A stretch of 64,000 nt of DNA from Actinomadura sp. DC4 (GTDB taxonomy: Bacteria; Actinomycetota; Actinomycetes; Streptosporangiales; Streptosporangiaceae), in assembly GCF_030406325.1 (NCBI RefSeq), contig NZ_JAUEQY010000021.1:124001-188000 (forward strand). Direction: 5' to 3'. The notes under the pieces are model-generated. The model was not told where the DNA came from and made no database searches. It was given only the letters and a program-made list of their open reading frames with translations. How positions within the stretch are numbered: position 1 is the stretch's first letter; each line of letters opens with the position of its first letter. The position numbers were made by a program, and so were the translations under genes. Positions 19,900-27,794 of the stretch are shown here, piece after piece.

Positions 19900-20032
19900 G
19901 CTGAACCTCTCGTCAAAGGACGTCCGTGCAAGTCACCATCAAACCGTGCTTCGGCACGCGATGAAGCCGGGAAGGGGGCATGTTGGGCACCCATTTCCCG
20001 GGGGCGTCCGGCCCGTACGCGGCGGGGGCCGC

Positions 20033-21013
20033 TCAGCCCCGCAGGCGCGGCAGCACCTCGGCGCCGAGCCGGAGGATGTTCTCCCTGGTCAGAGCCGGAT
20101 CGCCGGCGCCCTCGACGAGCAACGCAAAGTGCCCGATACCGGTACGTTCCACAGTGCCACTCAGCGTGGCGACGCAGTCGTCGGCGGTGCCGACCGGATG
20201 GATGCCGCACAGCAGCGCGGCGTACTCCTCCGGGTCCCTCGGCCGCCGCGGCCGGGAGTCGACCGGGACGTAGCCGGCCAGCCCCGGCCCGAGCCAGCGC
20301 GGCATCGCGGTCCGCAGCACCCGCTGGGCCTCGGTACGCGTGTCGGCCACGTAGGCGACGCCCGCAGCCAGGTGACCGGCGGCCGTGCCGTGCCGCCCGT
20401 AGTGCGCGACCATGGCGCGCTTCTCCTCGTCGCCGGCGTGCATGCCGAGCAGCATCGGCAGCCCGCGGCGCGCGGCGAGCTCCGCCGTCCCGGTGGAGGT
20501 GCAGGCCACGACGACCGGCGGCCCGGTCAGCGGGCGCGGGACGATCGCCACCTCGCGGAACGGGAAGCTCCCGCCGCCCGCGACGCGGTCCTGGGTGAGC
20601 GCGGCGAGCAGCAGGTCCAGGCTCTCGGCGAAGCCGGTCTCGTACCGGGCCGTTCCGGTGCCGAACACCTCCAGGTCGACCCACGGCCCGCCGCGCCCGA
20701 CACCCAGGCGGAACCGGCCGCCGCTCACCTGGTCGAGCAGGGCGGCCTGCTCGGCGAGGGCGACCGGGTGCGCGGTGGACAGCACGCTGACCGCGGTGCC
20801 GACGGTGATCCGCTCGGTGCGCCCCAGGACGTACGCGGCGAGGGTCACGGCCGAGGGGCAGACGCCGTAGGACATGAAGTGGTGCTCGGCGAGCCAGACG
20901 TCGTCGAAGCCCGCCCGCTCGGCCGTCACCGCCGCGTCGACCGTACGTTCGAGCACGTCATGGTGCGTCTGCCCGGGGAACTGCGCGGCGAGGAGGAAGA
21001 CCCCGATGCGCAT
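20033..21013 (-). CDS. LLM-class flavin-dependent oxidoreductase
   Basis: A 326-residue luciferase-like (bacterial TIM-barrel) monooxygenase: it opens MRIGVFLLAAQFPGQTH, followed by AERAGFDDVWLAEHHF, TERITVGTAVSVLSTAHPV and QVSGGRFRLGVGRGG, all standard for the family. Cofactor could be FMN or F420; the sequence does not decide. The substrate is unknown. It ends 134 bases before the start of the Asp-box protein gene on the same strand, so it may lie in the same transcript. Confidence 0.9.
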   Translation of the reverse strand: MRIGVFLLAAQFPGQTHHDVLERTVDAAVTAERAGFDDVWLAEHHFMSYGVCPSAVTLAAYVLGRTERITVGTAVSVLSTAHPVALAEQAALLDQVSGGRFRLGVGRGGPWVDLEVFGTGTARYETGFAESLDLLLAALTQDRVAGGGSFPFREVAIVPRPLTGPPVVVACTSTGTAELAARRGLPMLLGMHAGDEEKRAMVAHYGRHGTAAGHLAAGVAYVADTRTEAQRVLRTAMPRWLGPGLAGYVPVDSRPRRPRDPEEYAALLCGIHPVGTADDCVATLSGTVERTGIGHFALLVEGAGDPALTRENILRLGAEVLPRLRG

Positions 21014-21028
21014 CCCCGGCCGGCCGCC

Positions 21029-21769
21029 TCAGCCGCGCACGTAGACGCGCGTGCCGATCGGGAGCAGCTTGGCCACGATGTTCGAGGTGGTCATCGGGAT
21101 CCGCACGCAGCCGTGCGAGGCCGGGTGCAGCGGCACCGAGGGCTCGCCGTGGATGGCGTAGCCGCCGTGGAAGTAGCTGGCCTTGTAGAGCCGCCCGAGC
21201 GGAGAGGTCTCCCAGCCCGCGGCCTTGCGGTACACCGAGTAATTGCCGCGCGGGGTGTGCGCGACCGACCAGTGGCCGCTGGAGTAGTAACGCTTTTCCG
21301 AGCCCGAGGAAATGTGACTGGTCAGCACGAGCCGCCCGCTCTTGTAGACGAACAGCAACTGATGCTTGACGTCGACCTCCGCGCGGCTCGTGGCGCCTTT
21401 GGGCACCAGCGCCGCCGGGGTGCGCGGGGAGGCGAGCGCCGCCCAGGTCTTCGGGCCGCAGTTCGAGCTCGGATTGATGTGGTTGACCTTCTGGAACGCC
21501 CAGACGCCGAAGCTCGTCGCGGTGCCCCACTGGCCGTCGACCGGGCCCGGGTCGTAGCCGAGGTCGGTCAGCCGCTGCTGCAGCTGCCGTACGGCCGCGT
21601 TGTGGTCGCCGTAGTGCAGGGTCGGCAGAGCCGCCTGGGGAACGGGCGTCGAGGCGACGACCGGAGCGGCGGGGACGGGCGCGGCGTACGCCTGCGCGGA
21701 GAGGAGGGGAACTGCGATAAAGGCGGATCCGGTGGCGGTAAGGACGATCGTGCCCAGGCTGACGCGCAT
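21029..21769 (-). CDS. L,D-transpeptidase with peptidoglycan-binding domain
   Basis: A 246-residue secreted YkuD enzyme. A signal peptide (MRVSLGTIVLTATGSAFIA to AYA) leads to a PG_binding_1 domain (HNAAVRQLQQRLTDLGYDPG, VDGQWGTATSFGVWAFQ) and a YkuD domain with the catalytic motif HPASHGCVRIPM; the upstream conserved His is in GGYAIHGEPS. It would make 3-3 cross-links in the cell wall. ATG 21769 is preferred because GGAG stands about 8 bases before it, while the in-frame GTG 9 bases upstream overlaps that GGAG. It precedes the LLM gene by 15 bases on the same strand. Confidence 0.92.
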   Translation of the reverse strand: MRVSLGTIVLTATGSAFIAVPLLSAQAYAAPVPAAPVVASTPVPQAALPTLHYGDHNAAVRQLQQRLTDLGYDPGPVDGQWGTATSFGVWAFQKVNHINPSSNCGPKTWAALASPRTPAALVPKGATSRAEVDVKHQLLFVYKSGRLVLTSHISSGSEKRYYSSGHWSVAHTPRGNYSVYRKAAGWETSPLGRLYKASYFHGGYAIHGEPSVPLHPASHGCVRIPMTTSNIVAKLLPIGTRVYVRG

Positions 21770-21871
21770 CGGTTTCACTCCAGAACGGTCGGGGGATCCG
21801 TTTCTGTTATTTGCATCCCCGCGATTGGACGCTTTACCCGTCCGATACGTTCACGTGAAGCGCCCGGAGAA

Positions 21872-22453
21872 TCAGTGGCGCGGCATCGTCCGCGTTTCGA
21901 CCAGCCCTTTGTACGCGAAGGCGCGTACGTGCACGACCGGGGCGTCGGCGGCGAGCTCGCCGGCCCACTCCTCGTCGCGCGTGACGCCGAAGCCGTTCAC
22001 CTCGACGCGGACGCCCGGCGGCACGATGATCTCGATGCCGGACTTGTAGGCCACGGCGAGAATGGTGGTCACCGGCTCGGTGAGCTCCGCCGCCCGAAGG
22101 TCGAGCACCCCGCTGCCCTTGTAGACCACCGCACGGAACTTTCCGGGCACGCGCCAGCGTCCGGCGTGCCGCAGGCTGTTCTTGTACGCGATCGTGTACC
22201 GGCCCGGCTTCGGGCCCTTGGGTGCCGGGCCCGCCGGGCGCGCCGCGACGGGCGCCGTGGTGGCGGGCAGGTCGGTGAGGAGCTCGTCGAGGTCGCCGTG
22301 GGTCCGTGCGGCCAGCGCCGCGCGCATGCGCTCGTCGAACTCCGCATCGGCCAGGCGCCCCTCGGCGAAGGCGACCTGCAACCGCTGGACGGTCGCGTCG
22401 CGCTCCTGGTCGGAGGCGCGCATGTTCGCTGCGGGCGGCTGGTAGGGCTCCAT
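21872..22453 (-). CDS. DUF1707 (SHOCT-like) protein with LiaF-type domain
   Basis: A 193-residue protein. Residues 11-63 form DUF1707: MRASDQERDATVQRLQVAF, AEGRLADAEFDERMRAALAA, THGDLDELLTDLP. After a Pro/Ala linker comes a beta-rich domain (TIYAYKNSL-like strands, FRAVVYKGSGVLDLRAAEL, VPPGVRVEVNGFGV) similar to the C-terminal cell-wall-response domain of LiaF/VraT-type proteins. No transmembrane segment is present. Its promoter carries a palindrome sharing a 15-base box with the DUF4097-PadR operon at 33.7 kb, suggesting joint PadR control and a role in envelope stress. Confidence 0.85.
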   Translation of the reverse strand: MEPYQPPAANMRASDQERDATVQRLQVAFAEGRLADAEFDERMRAALAARTHGDLDELLTDLPATTAPVAARPAGPAPKGPKPGRYTIAYKNSLRHAGRWRVPGKFRAVVYKGSGVLDLRAAELTEPVTTILAVAYKSGIEIIVPPGVRVEVNGFGVTRDEEWAGELAADAPVVHVRAFAYKGLVETRTMPRH

Positions 22454-22476
22454 AACCGTGCTCTCTCCCTCAAGTC

Positions 22477-22503
22477 GAGATGTATCTTAACGATATCTCT
22501 CGC
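22477..22503. promoter_or_regulatory. Palindrome upstream of DUF1707 gene, PadR-box-like
   Basis: CGAGATGTATC-ttaac-GATATCTCTCG is an inverted repeat matching at 9 of 11 positions, 24 bases upstream of the DUF1707 ATG. On the minus strand it reads into GATACATCTCGACTT, which differs by one base from GATACATCTTGACTT at 33665-33679 before the DUF4097-PadR operon. Confidence 0.55.
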
Positions 22504-22582
22504 TAATGGCGAGACCCACCCGGACGGCCGACTCGCCGGAGCGGCTCCCGGCGTCGCCGGTGCGGCCGGTTAGGTTGACGGT

Positions 22583-23236
22583 GTGCTGCTACTCACGACA
22601 CTCGACGCCTGGCAGGCCGAGCCCGACGGGCCCTTCCACAGCGAGACGGCCGCGTACGCGCCCGAGGAGGACGCGGTCGCGCTGGCGAACGACGCCTTCA
22701 CCGACGAGCAGGTCATCGCCCTGGTCGGCCCCTTCTCGCGGATGCCGCTGCCCGGCGCGGTCAACCGATCGACGGTCGAGGAGGTGCGGTTCGCGCGGCG
22801 CGACCCGAGCGGGCGCGTGACCGGGTTCAGCCCGCGGCCGCCCGTGGCCGAGGCGCTCGGCCTGCTGCCGCATCCGGAGGGCGGGTGGTTCCGCGAGACG
22901 TGGCGGACCTCCACGCCGATGCGCGCGCACGGCGGCGAGCGGGCCACCGCCACCGGCATCTACTTCCTGCTGGGCGCCGGCGAGGAGTCGATCTGGCACG
23001 CCGTACGCTCCGACGAGGTGTGGCTGTGGCACCGCGGCGGCCCGCTGGAGCTGACGCTGCGCGAGGGCTCCGGGGAGACCACCGTCGTGCTCGGCCCCGA
23101 CGTCGAGCACGGCCAGGCGCCGCAGGTGCTCGTGCCCGGCGGCGTCTGGCAGTCCGCGCGGCCGGCGGGCGAGCGGGAGGTCCTGGTGAGCTGTGTGGTC
23201 TCCCCCGGCTTCGACCCCGCCGACTTCAGCGTCTGA
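22583..23236 (+). CDS. Cupin-like DUF985 protein
   Basis: A 217-residue protein. The C-terminal part from about residue 92 is the DUF985 cupin: LLPHPEGGWFRETWRTS, ATGIYFLLGAGEESIWHAVRSDEVWLWHRG, VPGGVWQSARPAG and CVVSPGFDPADF. The first 90 residues (VDAWQ-like start, FHSETAAYAPEEDAVALAN) form an extra domain of unknown kind. DUF985 proteins resemble yeast YML079w, a cupin of unresolved ligand. GTG 22583 start; it faces the crotonase gene with a 2-base gap between stops. Confidence 0.85.
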   Translation: MLLLTTLDAWQAEPDGPFHSETAAYAPEEDAVALANDAFTDEQVIALVGPFSRMPLPGAVNRSTVEEVRFARRDPSGRVTGFSPRPPVAEALGLLPHPEGGWFRETWRTSTPMRAHGGERATATGIYFLLGAGEESIWHAVRSDEVWLWHRGGPLELTLREGSGETTVVLGPDVEHGQAPQVLVPGGVWQSARPAGEREVLVSCVVSPGFDPADFSV

Positions 23237-23238
23237 CC

Positions 23239-24057
23239 TCAGCGGTTGCGGAAGTTCGGCTCGCGCTTCTCCAGCGTCGCCGCGACCCCTTCGGTCAGGT
23301 CCTCGGTGAGGAAGGCCATCGTCTGGGTGCGGTTCTCCAGCGCGAGGTGCCCGCGCAGCCCGGACGCGTCGATCGAGAGGTTCAGCAGCTCCTTGGTGTG
23401 CCGCAGCCCGAACGGCGACCGGGTGAGCAGCTCGTCGGCCAGCGCGAACGCGGTGTCCAGGTCTGCGCCCTCCTCGGCCAGCTCGGCGATCAGCCCGAGG
23501 TCGTACGCCTCCGCCGCGTGGACCGGCCGGGCCCGGTAGAAGATCTCCGCCGCCCGTGAGGCGCCGATCAGCCGGGGTAGCAGCCAGGTGAGCCCCAGGT
23601 CGCCGGCGGAGAAGCCGAGCTTCAGGAAGGGCGCGATGAACCGGGCGGTCGGGTCGGCGACCCGCAGGTCGCAGGCGAGCGCCACCGACATGCCCATGCC
23701 GGTCACCGGCCCATGCAGCGCGGCGATCACCGGCTGCGGGATCTCCCGGAGGCGAAGGACGAGATCGCCGCTGCGGGCCAGGCTGCGGTAGATCCGCGCC
23801 ACCTGGCCCTCCGGCTCGGCGTCCTCGTCCGCCGGCGACGCGCCCGCGCCGCCGCCCCGGATGTCCATGCCGGCGGTGAAGGCCCGCCCGGCGCCGGTGA
23901 GCACCACGACGCGCGTCGCGGTGTCGGTGGCCAGCCGGTCGAGGATCGTGATGAGCTCCTCGACCATGGCCGACGTGACCGCGTTCAGCCGGTCGGGGCG
24001 GGACAGGGTGATCACGGCCACCCCGTCCCGTCGCTCGAACAGGATGTCCTCGCTCAT
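23239..24057 (-). CDS. Enoyl-CoA hydratase/isomerase (crotonase family)
   Basis: A 272-residue crotonase. The CoA-binding strand is AVITLSRPDRLNAVT; the first oxyanion-hole loop is AFTAGMDIRGGGAG and the second IAALHGPVTGMGMSVALACD. The usual catalytic glutamates at about 120 and 140 are not both obvious: the loop reads APFLKLGFSAGDLGLTWLLP, with Gly-Asp at the second position, so an isomerase or other crotonase reaction is possible. It lies 13 bases after the SDR gene and is likely the second gene of that operon, a pairing seen in fatty-acid or sterol side-chain oxidation. Confidence 0.9.
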   Translation of the reverse strand: MSEDILFERRDGVAVITLSRPDRLNAVTSAMVEELITILDRLATDTATRVVVLTGAGRAFTAGMDIRGGGAGASPADEDAEPEGQVARIYRSLARSGDLVLRLREIPQPVIAALHGPVTGMGMSVALACDLRVADPTARFIAPFLKLGFSAGDLGLTWLLPRLIGASRAAEIFYRARPVHAAEAYDLGLIAELAEEGADLDTAFALADELLTRSPFGLRHTKELLNLSIDASGLRGHLALENRTQTMAFLTEDLTEGVAATLEKREPNFRNR

Positions 24058-24070
24058 CAGGCGGGCTCGC

Positions 24071-24970
24071 TCACTGGATGGCGCCGAAGACGGCCATGGT
24101 CTGCTCGCCGATGTCCTTGGCGAGAAGGTACGGCTCGGTCTCGTTGATCTCCTGCCAGCTGTCGCGTACGTCCTCGGCGCTCAGGCCGCCCTGCTTCGTG
24201 ACGCCCGGCCCCTCGGCGACGAAGACGCGGGCGACTCGCCCGCCGCCGACGCTGTAGGTCTCGCCGCTGCTCTCGTTGCTCTCGTGCGCCAGCCACGCCA
24301 CCACCGGGGTGACCAGCTCGACGCTGAGCTTGTCCTTGTAGTCCGCCGGGAACAGCTCTTCGGTCATGCGGGTCCAGGCGATCGGGGCGATCGCGTTGAC
24401 CTTGATGTTGTACTTCTTGCCCTCGGCGGCGAGGGTCTTGGTCAGCCCGACGAGGCCCATCTTGGCCGAGGAGTAGTTGGCCTGCCCGAAGTTGCCGAAC
24501 AGCCCGGCCGGCGAGGTGGTCATGACCACCCGGCCGTACGCCTGCTCGCGCAGGTGCGGCCAGGCGGCGTGCGTGACGAGGAACGACCCCCGCAGATGCA
24601 CGGCGATCACCTGGTCGAACTCCTCCGGCGCCATGTTCTTGAACGACTTGTCCCGCAGGATGCCGGCGTTGTTCACGACGACGTCGATCCGGCCGAAGGC
24701 GTCCAGCGCGGCCTGCACGATCGCCTGCGCGCCTTCGGGCGTGGCCACGTTGTCGGTGTTGGCGACGGCCTCGCCGCCGTTCTTGGTGATCTCCTCGACC
24801 ACCGTGGCCGCCGGTCCGGTGGAGGAACCGCTGCCGTCCAGGGCACCGCCGAGGTCGTTGACGACGACCTTGGCGCCTCGTGCGGCCAGTTCGAGAGCGT
24901 GCTGCCTGCCGAGCCCCTGACCTGCACCGGTGACGACCGCCACCCGTCCGTCGAACCGCAGTTCCGCCAT
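24071..24970 (-). CDS. Short-chain dehydrogenase/reductase (HSD17B4-like)
   Basis: A 299-residue SDR with the NAD(P) motif VTGAGQGLGRQHALELAARG, Asp in VVNDLGG (NAD preference), NNAG at VVNNAGIL, the catalytic Ser in MTTSPAGLFG and YSSAKMGL with catalytic Tyr and Lys. The VNDLGG motif plus the long C-terminal part resembles the D-3-hydroxyacyl-CoA dehydrogenase unit of peroxisomal MFE-2, so it may oxidise 3-hydroxyacyl-CoAs. ATG 24970 is preferred over upstream starts because AGGAGG is 9 bases before it. A perfect TCAGTG palindrome precedes it. Confidence 0.9.
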   Translation of the reverse strand: MAELRFDGRVAVVTGAGQGLGRQHALELAARGAKVVVNDLGGALDGSGSSTGPAATVVEEITKNGGEAVANTDNVATPEGAQAIVQAALDAFGRIDVVVNNAGILRDKSFKNMAPEEFDQVIAVHLRGSFLVTHAAWPHLREQAYGRVVMTTSPAGLFGNFGQANYSSAKMGLVGLTKTLAAEGKKYNIKVNAIAPIAWTRMTEELFPADYKDKLSVELVTPVVAWLAHESNESSGETYSVGGGRVARVFVAEGPGVTKQGGLSAEDVRDSWQEINETEPYLLAKDIGEQTMAVFGAIQ

Positions 24971-25001
24971 GGTCCACATCCTCCTCGCGACGTTGCCTGA
25001 C

Positions 25002-25018
25002 TCAGTGTCTATCACTGA
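25002..25018. promoter_or_regulatory. Perfect palindrome upstream of the SDR/crotonase operon
   Basis: TCAGTG-tctat-CACTGA, 6-base arms with a 5-base spacer, 31 bases before the SDR start. The form is that of a TetR/GntR-type operator. It does not match the AACnnGTT sites at 1-11 kb, so this operon is probably under another regulator. Confidence 0.45.
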
Positions 25019-25054
25019 ACCGAATCACGCTCGGCGAGGACTCGCCCCCGTGGC

Positions 25055-25717
25055 TCAGTCGTCCCCGAGGTCGGGGACCGACACCGGCTCGTCGAGCGTC
25101 TCCGCCTCCTCGGCGGCCTCGCGCTGCCGTTTGCGGAGCCACCAGACGAACAGGCCGACCGCCGCGACGGCGGCCACCGCGATCGCCAGGACCCGGCCCG
25201 CCCACTGGGCGACCTGCTCGAAGGCCGTGCCGGCGAGGTAGCCGCCGACCGTGTAGCCGACGCCCCACGTGATGCCGCCGAGGGCGTTGAAGACGAGGAA
25301 CCGCCCGTACGGCATCCGCGCGCTGCCCGCCAGGGCCGGCATGATCGCGCGGAGCAGGGCGGTGAAGCGGCCGATGAAGACCGCCGTCGCGCTGCGGCGA
25401 CGGAGAAGGTCCTGGGCCTTGGCGAGCTTGTCACGGTGTTTTCGCAGGACGCGCGTGCCGAGCAGCCGGTCGCCGAACCGGCGGCCGATCTCGTAGCCGA
25501 CCGAGTCGCCGGTGACCGCCGAGAGCACGATGACGATCAGCAGGATCGGCAGCGACACCCGGTGCTGGCTGGCCAGCACGCCCGCCACGACGATCGCCGT
25601 CTCGCCCGGGAAGACGAACCCGAAGAACAGGGCCGCCTCGGCGAAGACCAGCGCGGCGACCACGGCGTAGATCACCGGACCGTGCAGATCGAGCAGAGCG
25701 TCAGTGATGTGACCCAC
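25055..25717 (-). CDS. DedA family integral membrane protein
   Basis: A 220-residue DedA/VTT protein with several hydrophobic segments. Family motifs are present: FGFVFPGETAIVVAGVLASQ, GDSVGYEIGRRFGD and FIGRFTALLRAIMPALAGSARM with the conserved Arg pair, then a G-rich helix near GGITWGVGYTVGGYLAG. DedA proteins act as lipid flippases (undecaprenyl phosphate or phosphatidylethanolamine). GTG at 25717. The last 25 residues form an acidic cytoplasmic tail. Confidence 0.92.
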   Translation of the reverse strand: MGHITDALLDLHGPVIYAVVAALVFAEAALFFGFVFPGETAIVVAGVLASQHRVSLPILLIVIVLSAVTGDSVGYEIGRRFGDRLLGTRVLRKHRDKLAKAQDLLRRRSATAVFIGRFTALLRAIMPALAGSARMPYGRFLVFNALGGITWGVGYTVGGYLAGTAFEQVAQWAGRVLAIAVAAVAAVGLFVWWLRKRQREAAEEAETLDEPVSVPDLGDD

Positions 25718-25825
25718 GGGCGATCAACGTCCTGTTTCCGGCGTCTCCATGGCAATAATCGTAGGGGGAGGGTGACGCCGCCGGATCGCCCGGAGGTCGG
25801 ATATCCGTCACCCGCGGGTGGCACG

Positions 25826-26725
25826 ATGGCGAACATCACGACGCGTGAGATGAAGGACGGCCGGTTCGTACGCCAGCCGAACCGCTTCACCGACAAGATC
25901 GGCACCGAGGAGTTCCCGGCCGAGGCCGGGCGTTATCGGCTCTACGCCTCACTGGCGTGCCCGTGGGCGCACCGCGCGCTGATCGTCCGCGACCTGCTCG
26001 GCCTCGAGGACGTGATCGGCGTGACGATCGTGGATCCCATCCGCGACGAGCGCGGCTGGCGCTTCACTCTTTCCCCCGACGGCCGCGACCCGGTCACCGG
26101 CGCGCACTTCCTGTCCGAGCTCTACATCGCGACCGACCCCGCGTACGACGGCCGGCACACGGTGCCGTGCGTCTGGGACACCGAGGCCGGGCGCCTCGTC
26201 ACCAACGACTATCCGCAGATCACGCTCATGATCGAGGACGCGTTCGCGGAGTTGGCCCGGCCCGGCGCGCCCGACCTCTACCCGGGAGAGCTCCGCGCCG
26301 AGATCGACGAGCTGAACGACGAGGTCTTCCACAACGTCAACAACGGCGTCTACAAGGCGGGCATGGCCACCACCCAGGAGGCCTACGAGGAGGCGTTCGA
26401 CGCGCTGTTCGCCACCCTCGGCCGCCTGGAGGCGCGGCTGGAGGGCCACGACTTCCTCGTCGGCGACCGGCTGACCGAGGCCGACGTACGGCTCTACCCC
26501 ACGCTGGCCCGCTTCGACGCCGTCTACCACGGCCACTTCAAGTGCAACCTGCGGCGGATCGTCGACTACCCGCGCCTGTGGGCGTACGCACGGCGGCTCT
26601 ACGCCATCCCGGCGTTCGCGCGGACCACCGACTTCGACCAGATCAAGCGGCACTACTACGAGACGCACCGGCACCTGAACCCCTCCGGCATCGTCCCCAA
26701 GGGCCCGGCGATCTCCTGGACCTGA
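25826..26725 (+). CDS. Glutathionyl/mycothiolyl-hydroquinone reductase (GST omega-like)
   Basis: A 299-residue Xi-class GST. The thioredoxin-like half has RYRLYASLACPWAHRALIVRD with the nucleophilic Cys, the VTIVDPIRDERGWRF insertion, VPCVWDTEAGRLVTNDY, and the helical half has DELNDEVFHNVNNGVYKAGM and RFDAVYHGHFKCNLRRI, the tyrosines of the reductase type. It reduces S-thiolated hydroquinones. Actinomycetes use mycothiol rather than glutathione, so the mycothiol derivative is the likely substrate. ATG at 25826. It is divergent from dedA. Confidence 0.92.
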   Translation: MANITTREMKDGRFVRQPNRFTDKIGTEEFPAEAGRYRLYASLACPWAHRALIVRDLLGLEDVIGVTIVDPIRDERGWRFTLSPDGRDPVTGAHFLSELYIATDPAYDGRHTVPCVWDTEAGRLVTNDYPQITLMIEDAFAELARPGAPDLYPGELRAEIDELNDEVFHNVNNGVYKAGMATTQEAYEEAFDALFATLGRLEARLEGHDFLVGDRLTEADVRLYPTLARFDAVYHGHFKCNLRRIVDYPRLWAYARRLYAIPAFARTTDFDQIKRHYYETHRHLNPSGIVPKGPAISWT

Positions 26726-26756
26726 TCACTTCGAGATCGGGGGGTACGGTCGGGGC

Positions 26757-27791
26757 ATGTACGAGTTCGCGCTGAACCTCCACCGCCGCCTGGCCTCCGA
26801 GGGCGACCTCGTCTGGTCGCCGTACTCCGTAGCGTCGGCGCTCGGGCTGGTCGCCGCCGGCGCGCGCGGGCGCACGTACGACGAGCTGGCCCGCGCCCTG
26901 GGCGCCGCACCGGGCGAGCTCGGCCTGGCCGAGGCCGCCGCGCTCGGCGAGGCCGAGATCGCCGTGGCCAACACCCTCTGGCTGCGCGAGGGCCTGCCGA
27001 TCGAGGAGGCGTACGACCGTGCGGTCCGCGCGTTTCCCGGCGCGGCGGTGCACAACGCCGACTTCGCCGGTGACGCCGAGCGCGTGCGGCAGACCATCAA
27101 CGCCGAGGTCGCCAAGGCCACCCGCGAGCTCATCCGGGACCTCCTTCCCGGCGGCTCCGTCGATGAGTTCACGACGGCGGTCATCGTCAACGCGCTGTAC
27201 CTCAAGGCCGCCTGGCTGCACACGTTCGCCGAGCGCGGCACCGTCCCGGCGCCCTTCCACGCTCCCGGCGGACGGCGGCGGGTGCCGACGATGCGCCGCA
27301 CGGGGCGCATGCCGTACGCCGAGGCCGGCGGCTGGAGGATGGTCACGCTGGCCGCCGCGGGCGGCGTGGTCGCGGACGTGCTGCTCGGGCCGGACGGCGG
27401 CGAGCTCTCACCCGGGCTCCTCCGTCAGCTGTACGGCGCCGCGCGGTCGGTCAAGGTCGACCTGTCGCTGCCGAGGTTCCGGGTCGAGAGCCAGGCGAGC
27501 CTGTCCGCGCCGCTCGGCGCGCTGGGCGTCGCGACCGCCTTCACCGACGACGCCGACTTCTCCGGCATGACGCCCCGGCCCGTACGGATCGACCGGGTCG
27601 AGCACAAGGCGGTGCTCGACGTGGACGAGCGGGGCTTCGAGGGCGCCGCGGCCACCGCGGTGATGATGGTGCCGGCGGGCATGGACATGAGCAGGCCGGT
27701 GGAGTTCCACGCCGACCGGCCGTTCCTCGTGGTCGTCCGCCACCCCGCCACCGAGGCCGTCTACTTCCTCGCGCGGATCACCGAACCCTGA
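26757..27791 (+). CDS. Serpin (serine protease inhibitor family)
   Basis: A 344-residue serpin. Landmarks are NLHRRLASEGDLVWSPYSV (helix B shutter region), NTLWLREG, TAVIVNALYLKAAWLHTF, the VDLSLPRFRVES strand, the hinge GFEGAAATAVMM and the C-terminal FHADRPFLVVVRHPATEAVYFLARI. The reactive loop hinge is small-residue rich (EGAAATA), as needed for insertion, so an inhibitory serpin is plausible; P1 is near Met-Val in AVMMVPAGM but cannot be set. No signal peptide is seen, so it would act inside the cell. It is shorter than animal serpins by roughly 30-40 residues. ATG 26757. Confidence 0.9.
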   Translation: MYEFALNLHRRLASEGDLVWSPYSVASALGLVAAGARGRTYDELARALGAAPGELGLAEAAALGEAEIAVANTLWLREGLPIEEAYDRAVRAFPGAAVHNADFAGDAERVRQTINAEVAKATRELIRDLLPGGSVDEFTTAVIVNALYLKAAWLHTFAERGTVPAPFHAPGGRRRVPTMRRTGRMPYAEAGGWRMVTLAAAGGVVADVLLGPDGGELSPGLLRQLYGAARSVKVDLSLPRFRVESQASLSAPLGALGVATAFTDDADFSGMTPRPVRIDRVEHKAVLDVDERGFEGAAATAVMMVPAGMDMSRPVEFHADRPFLVVVRHPATEAVYFLARITEP

Positions 27792-27794
27792 GTC

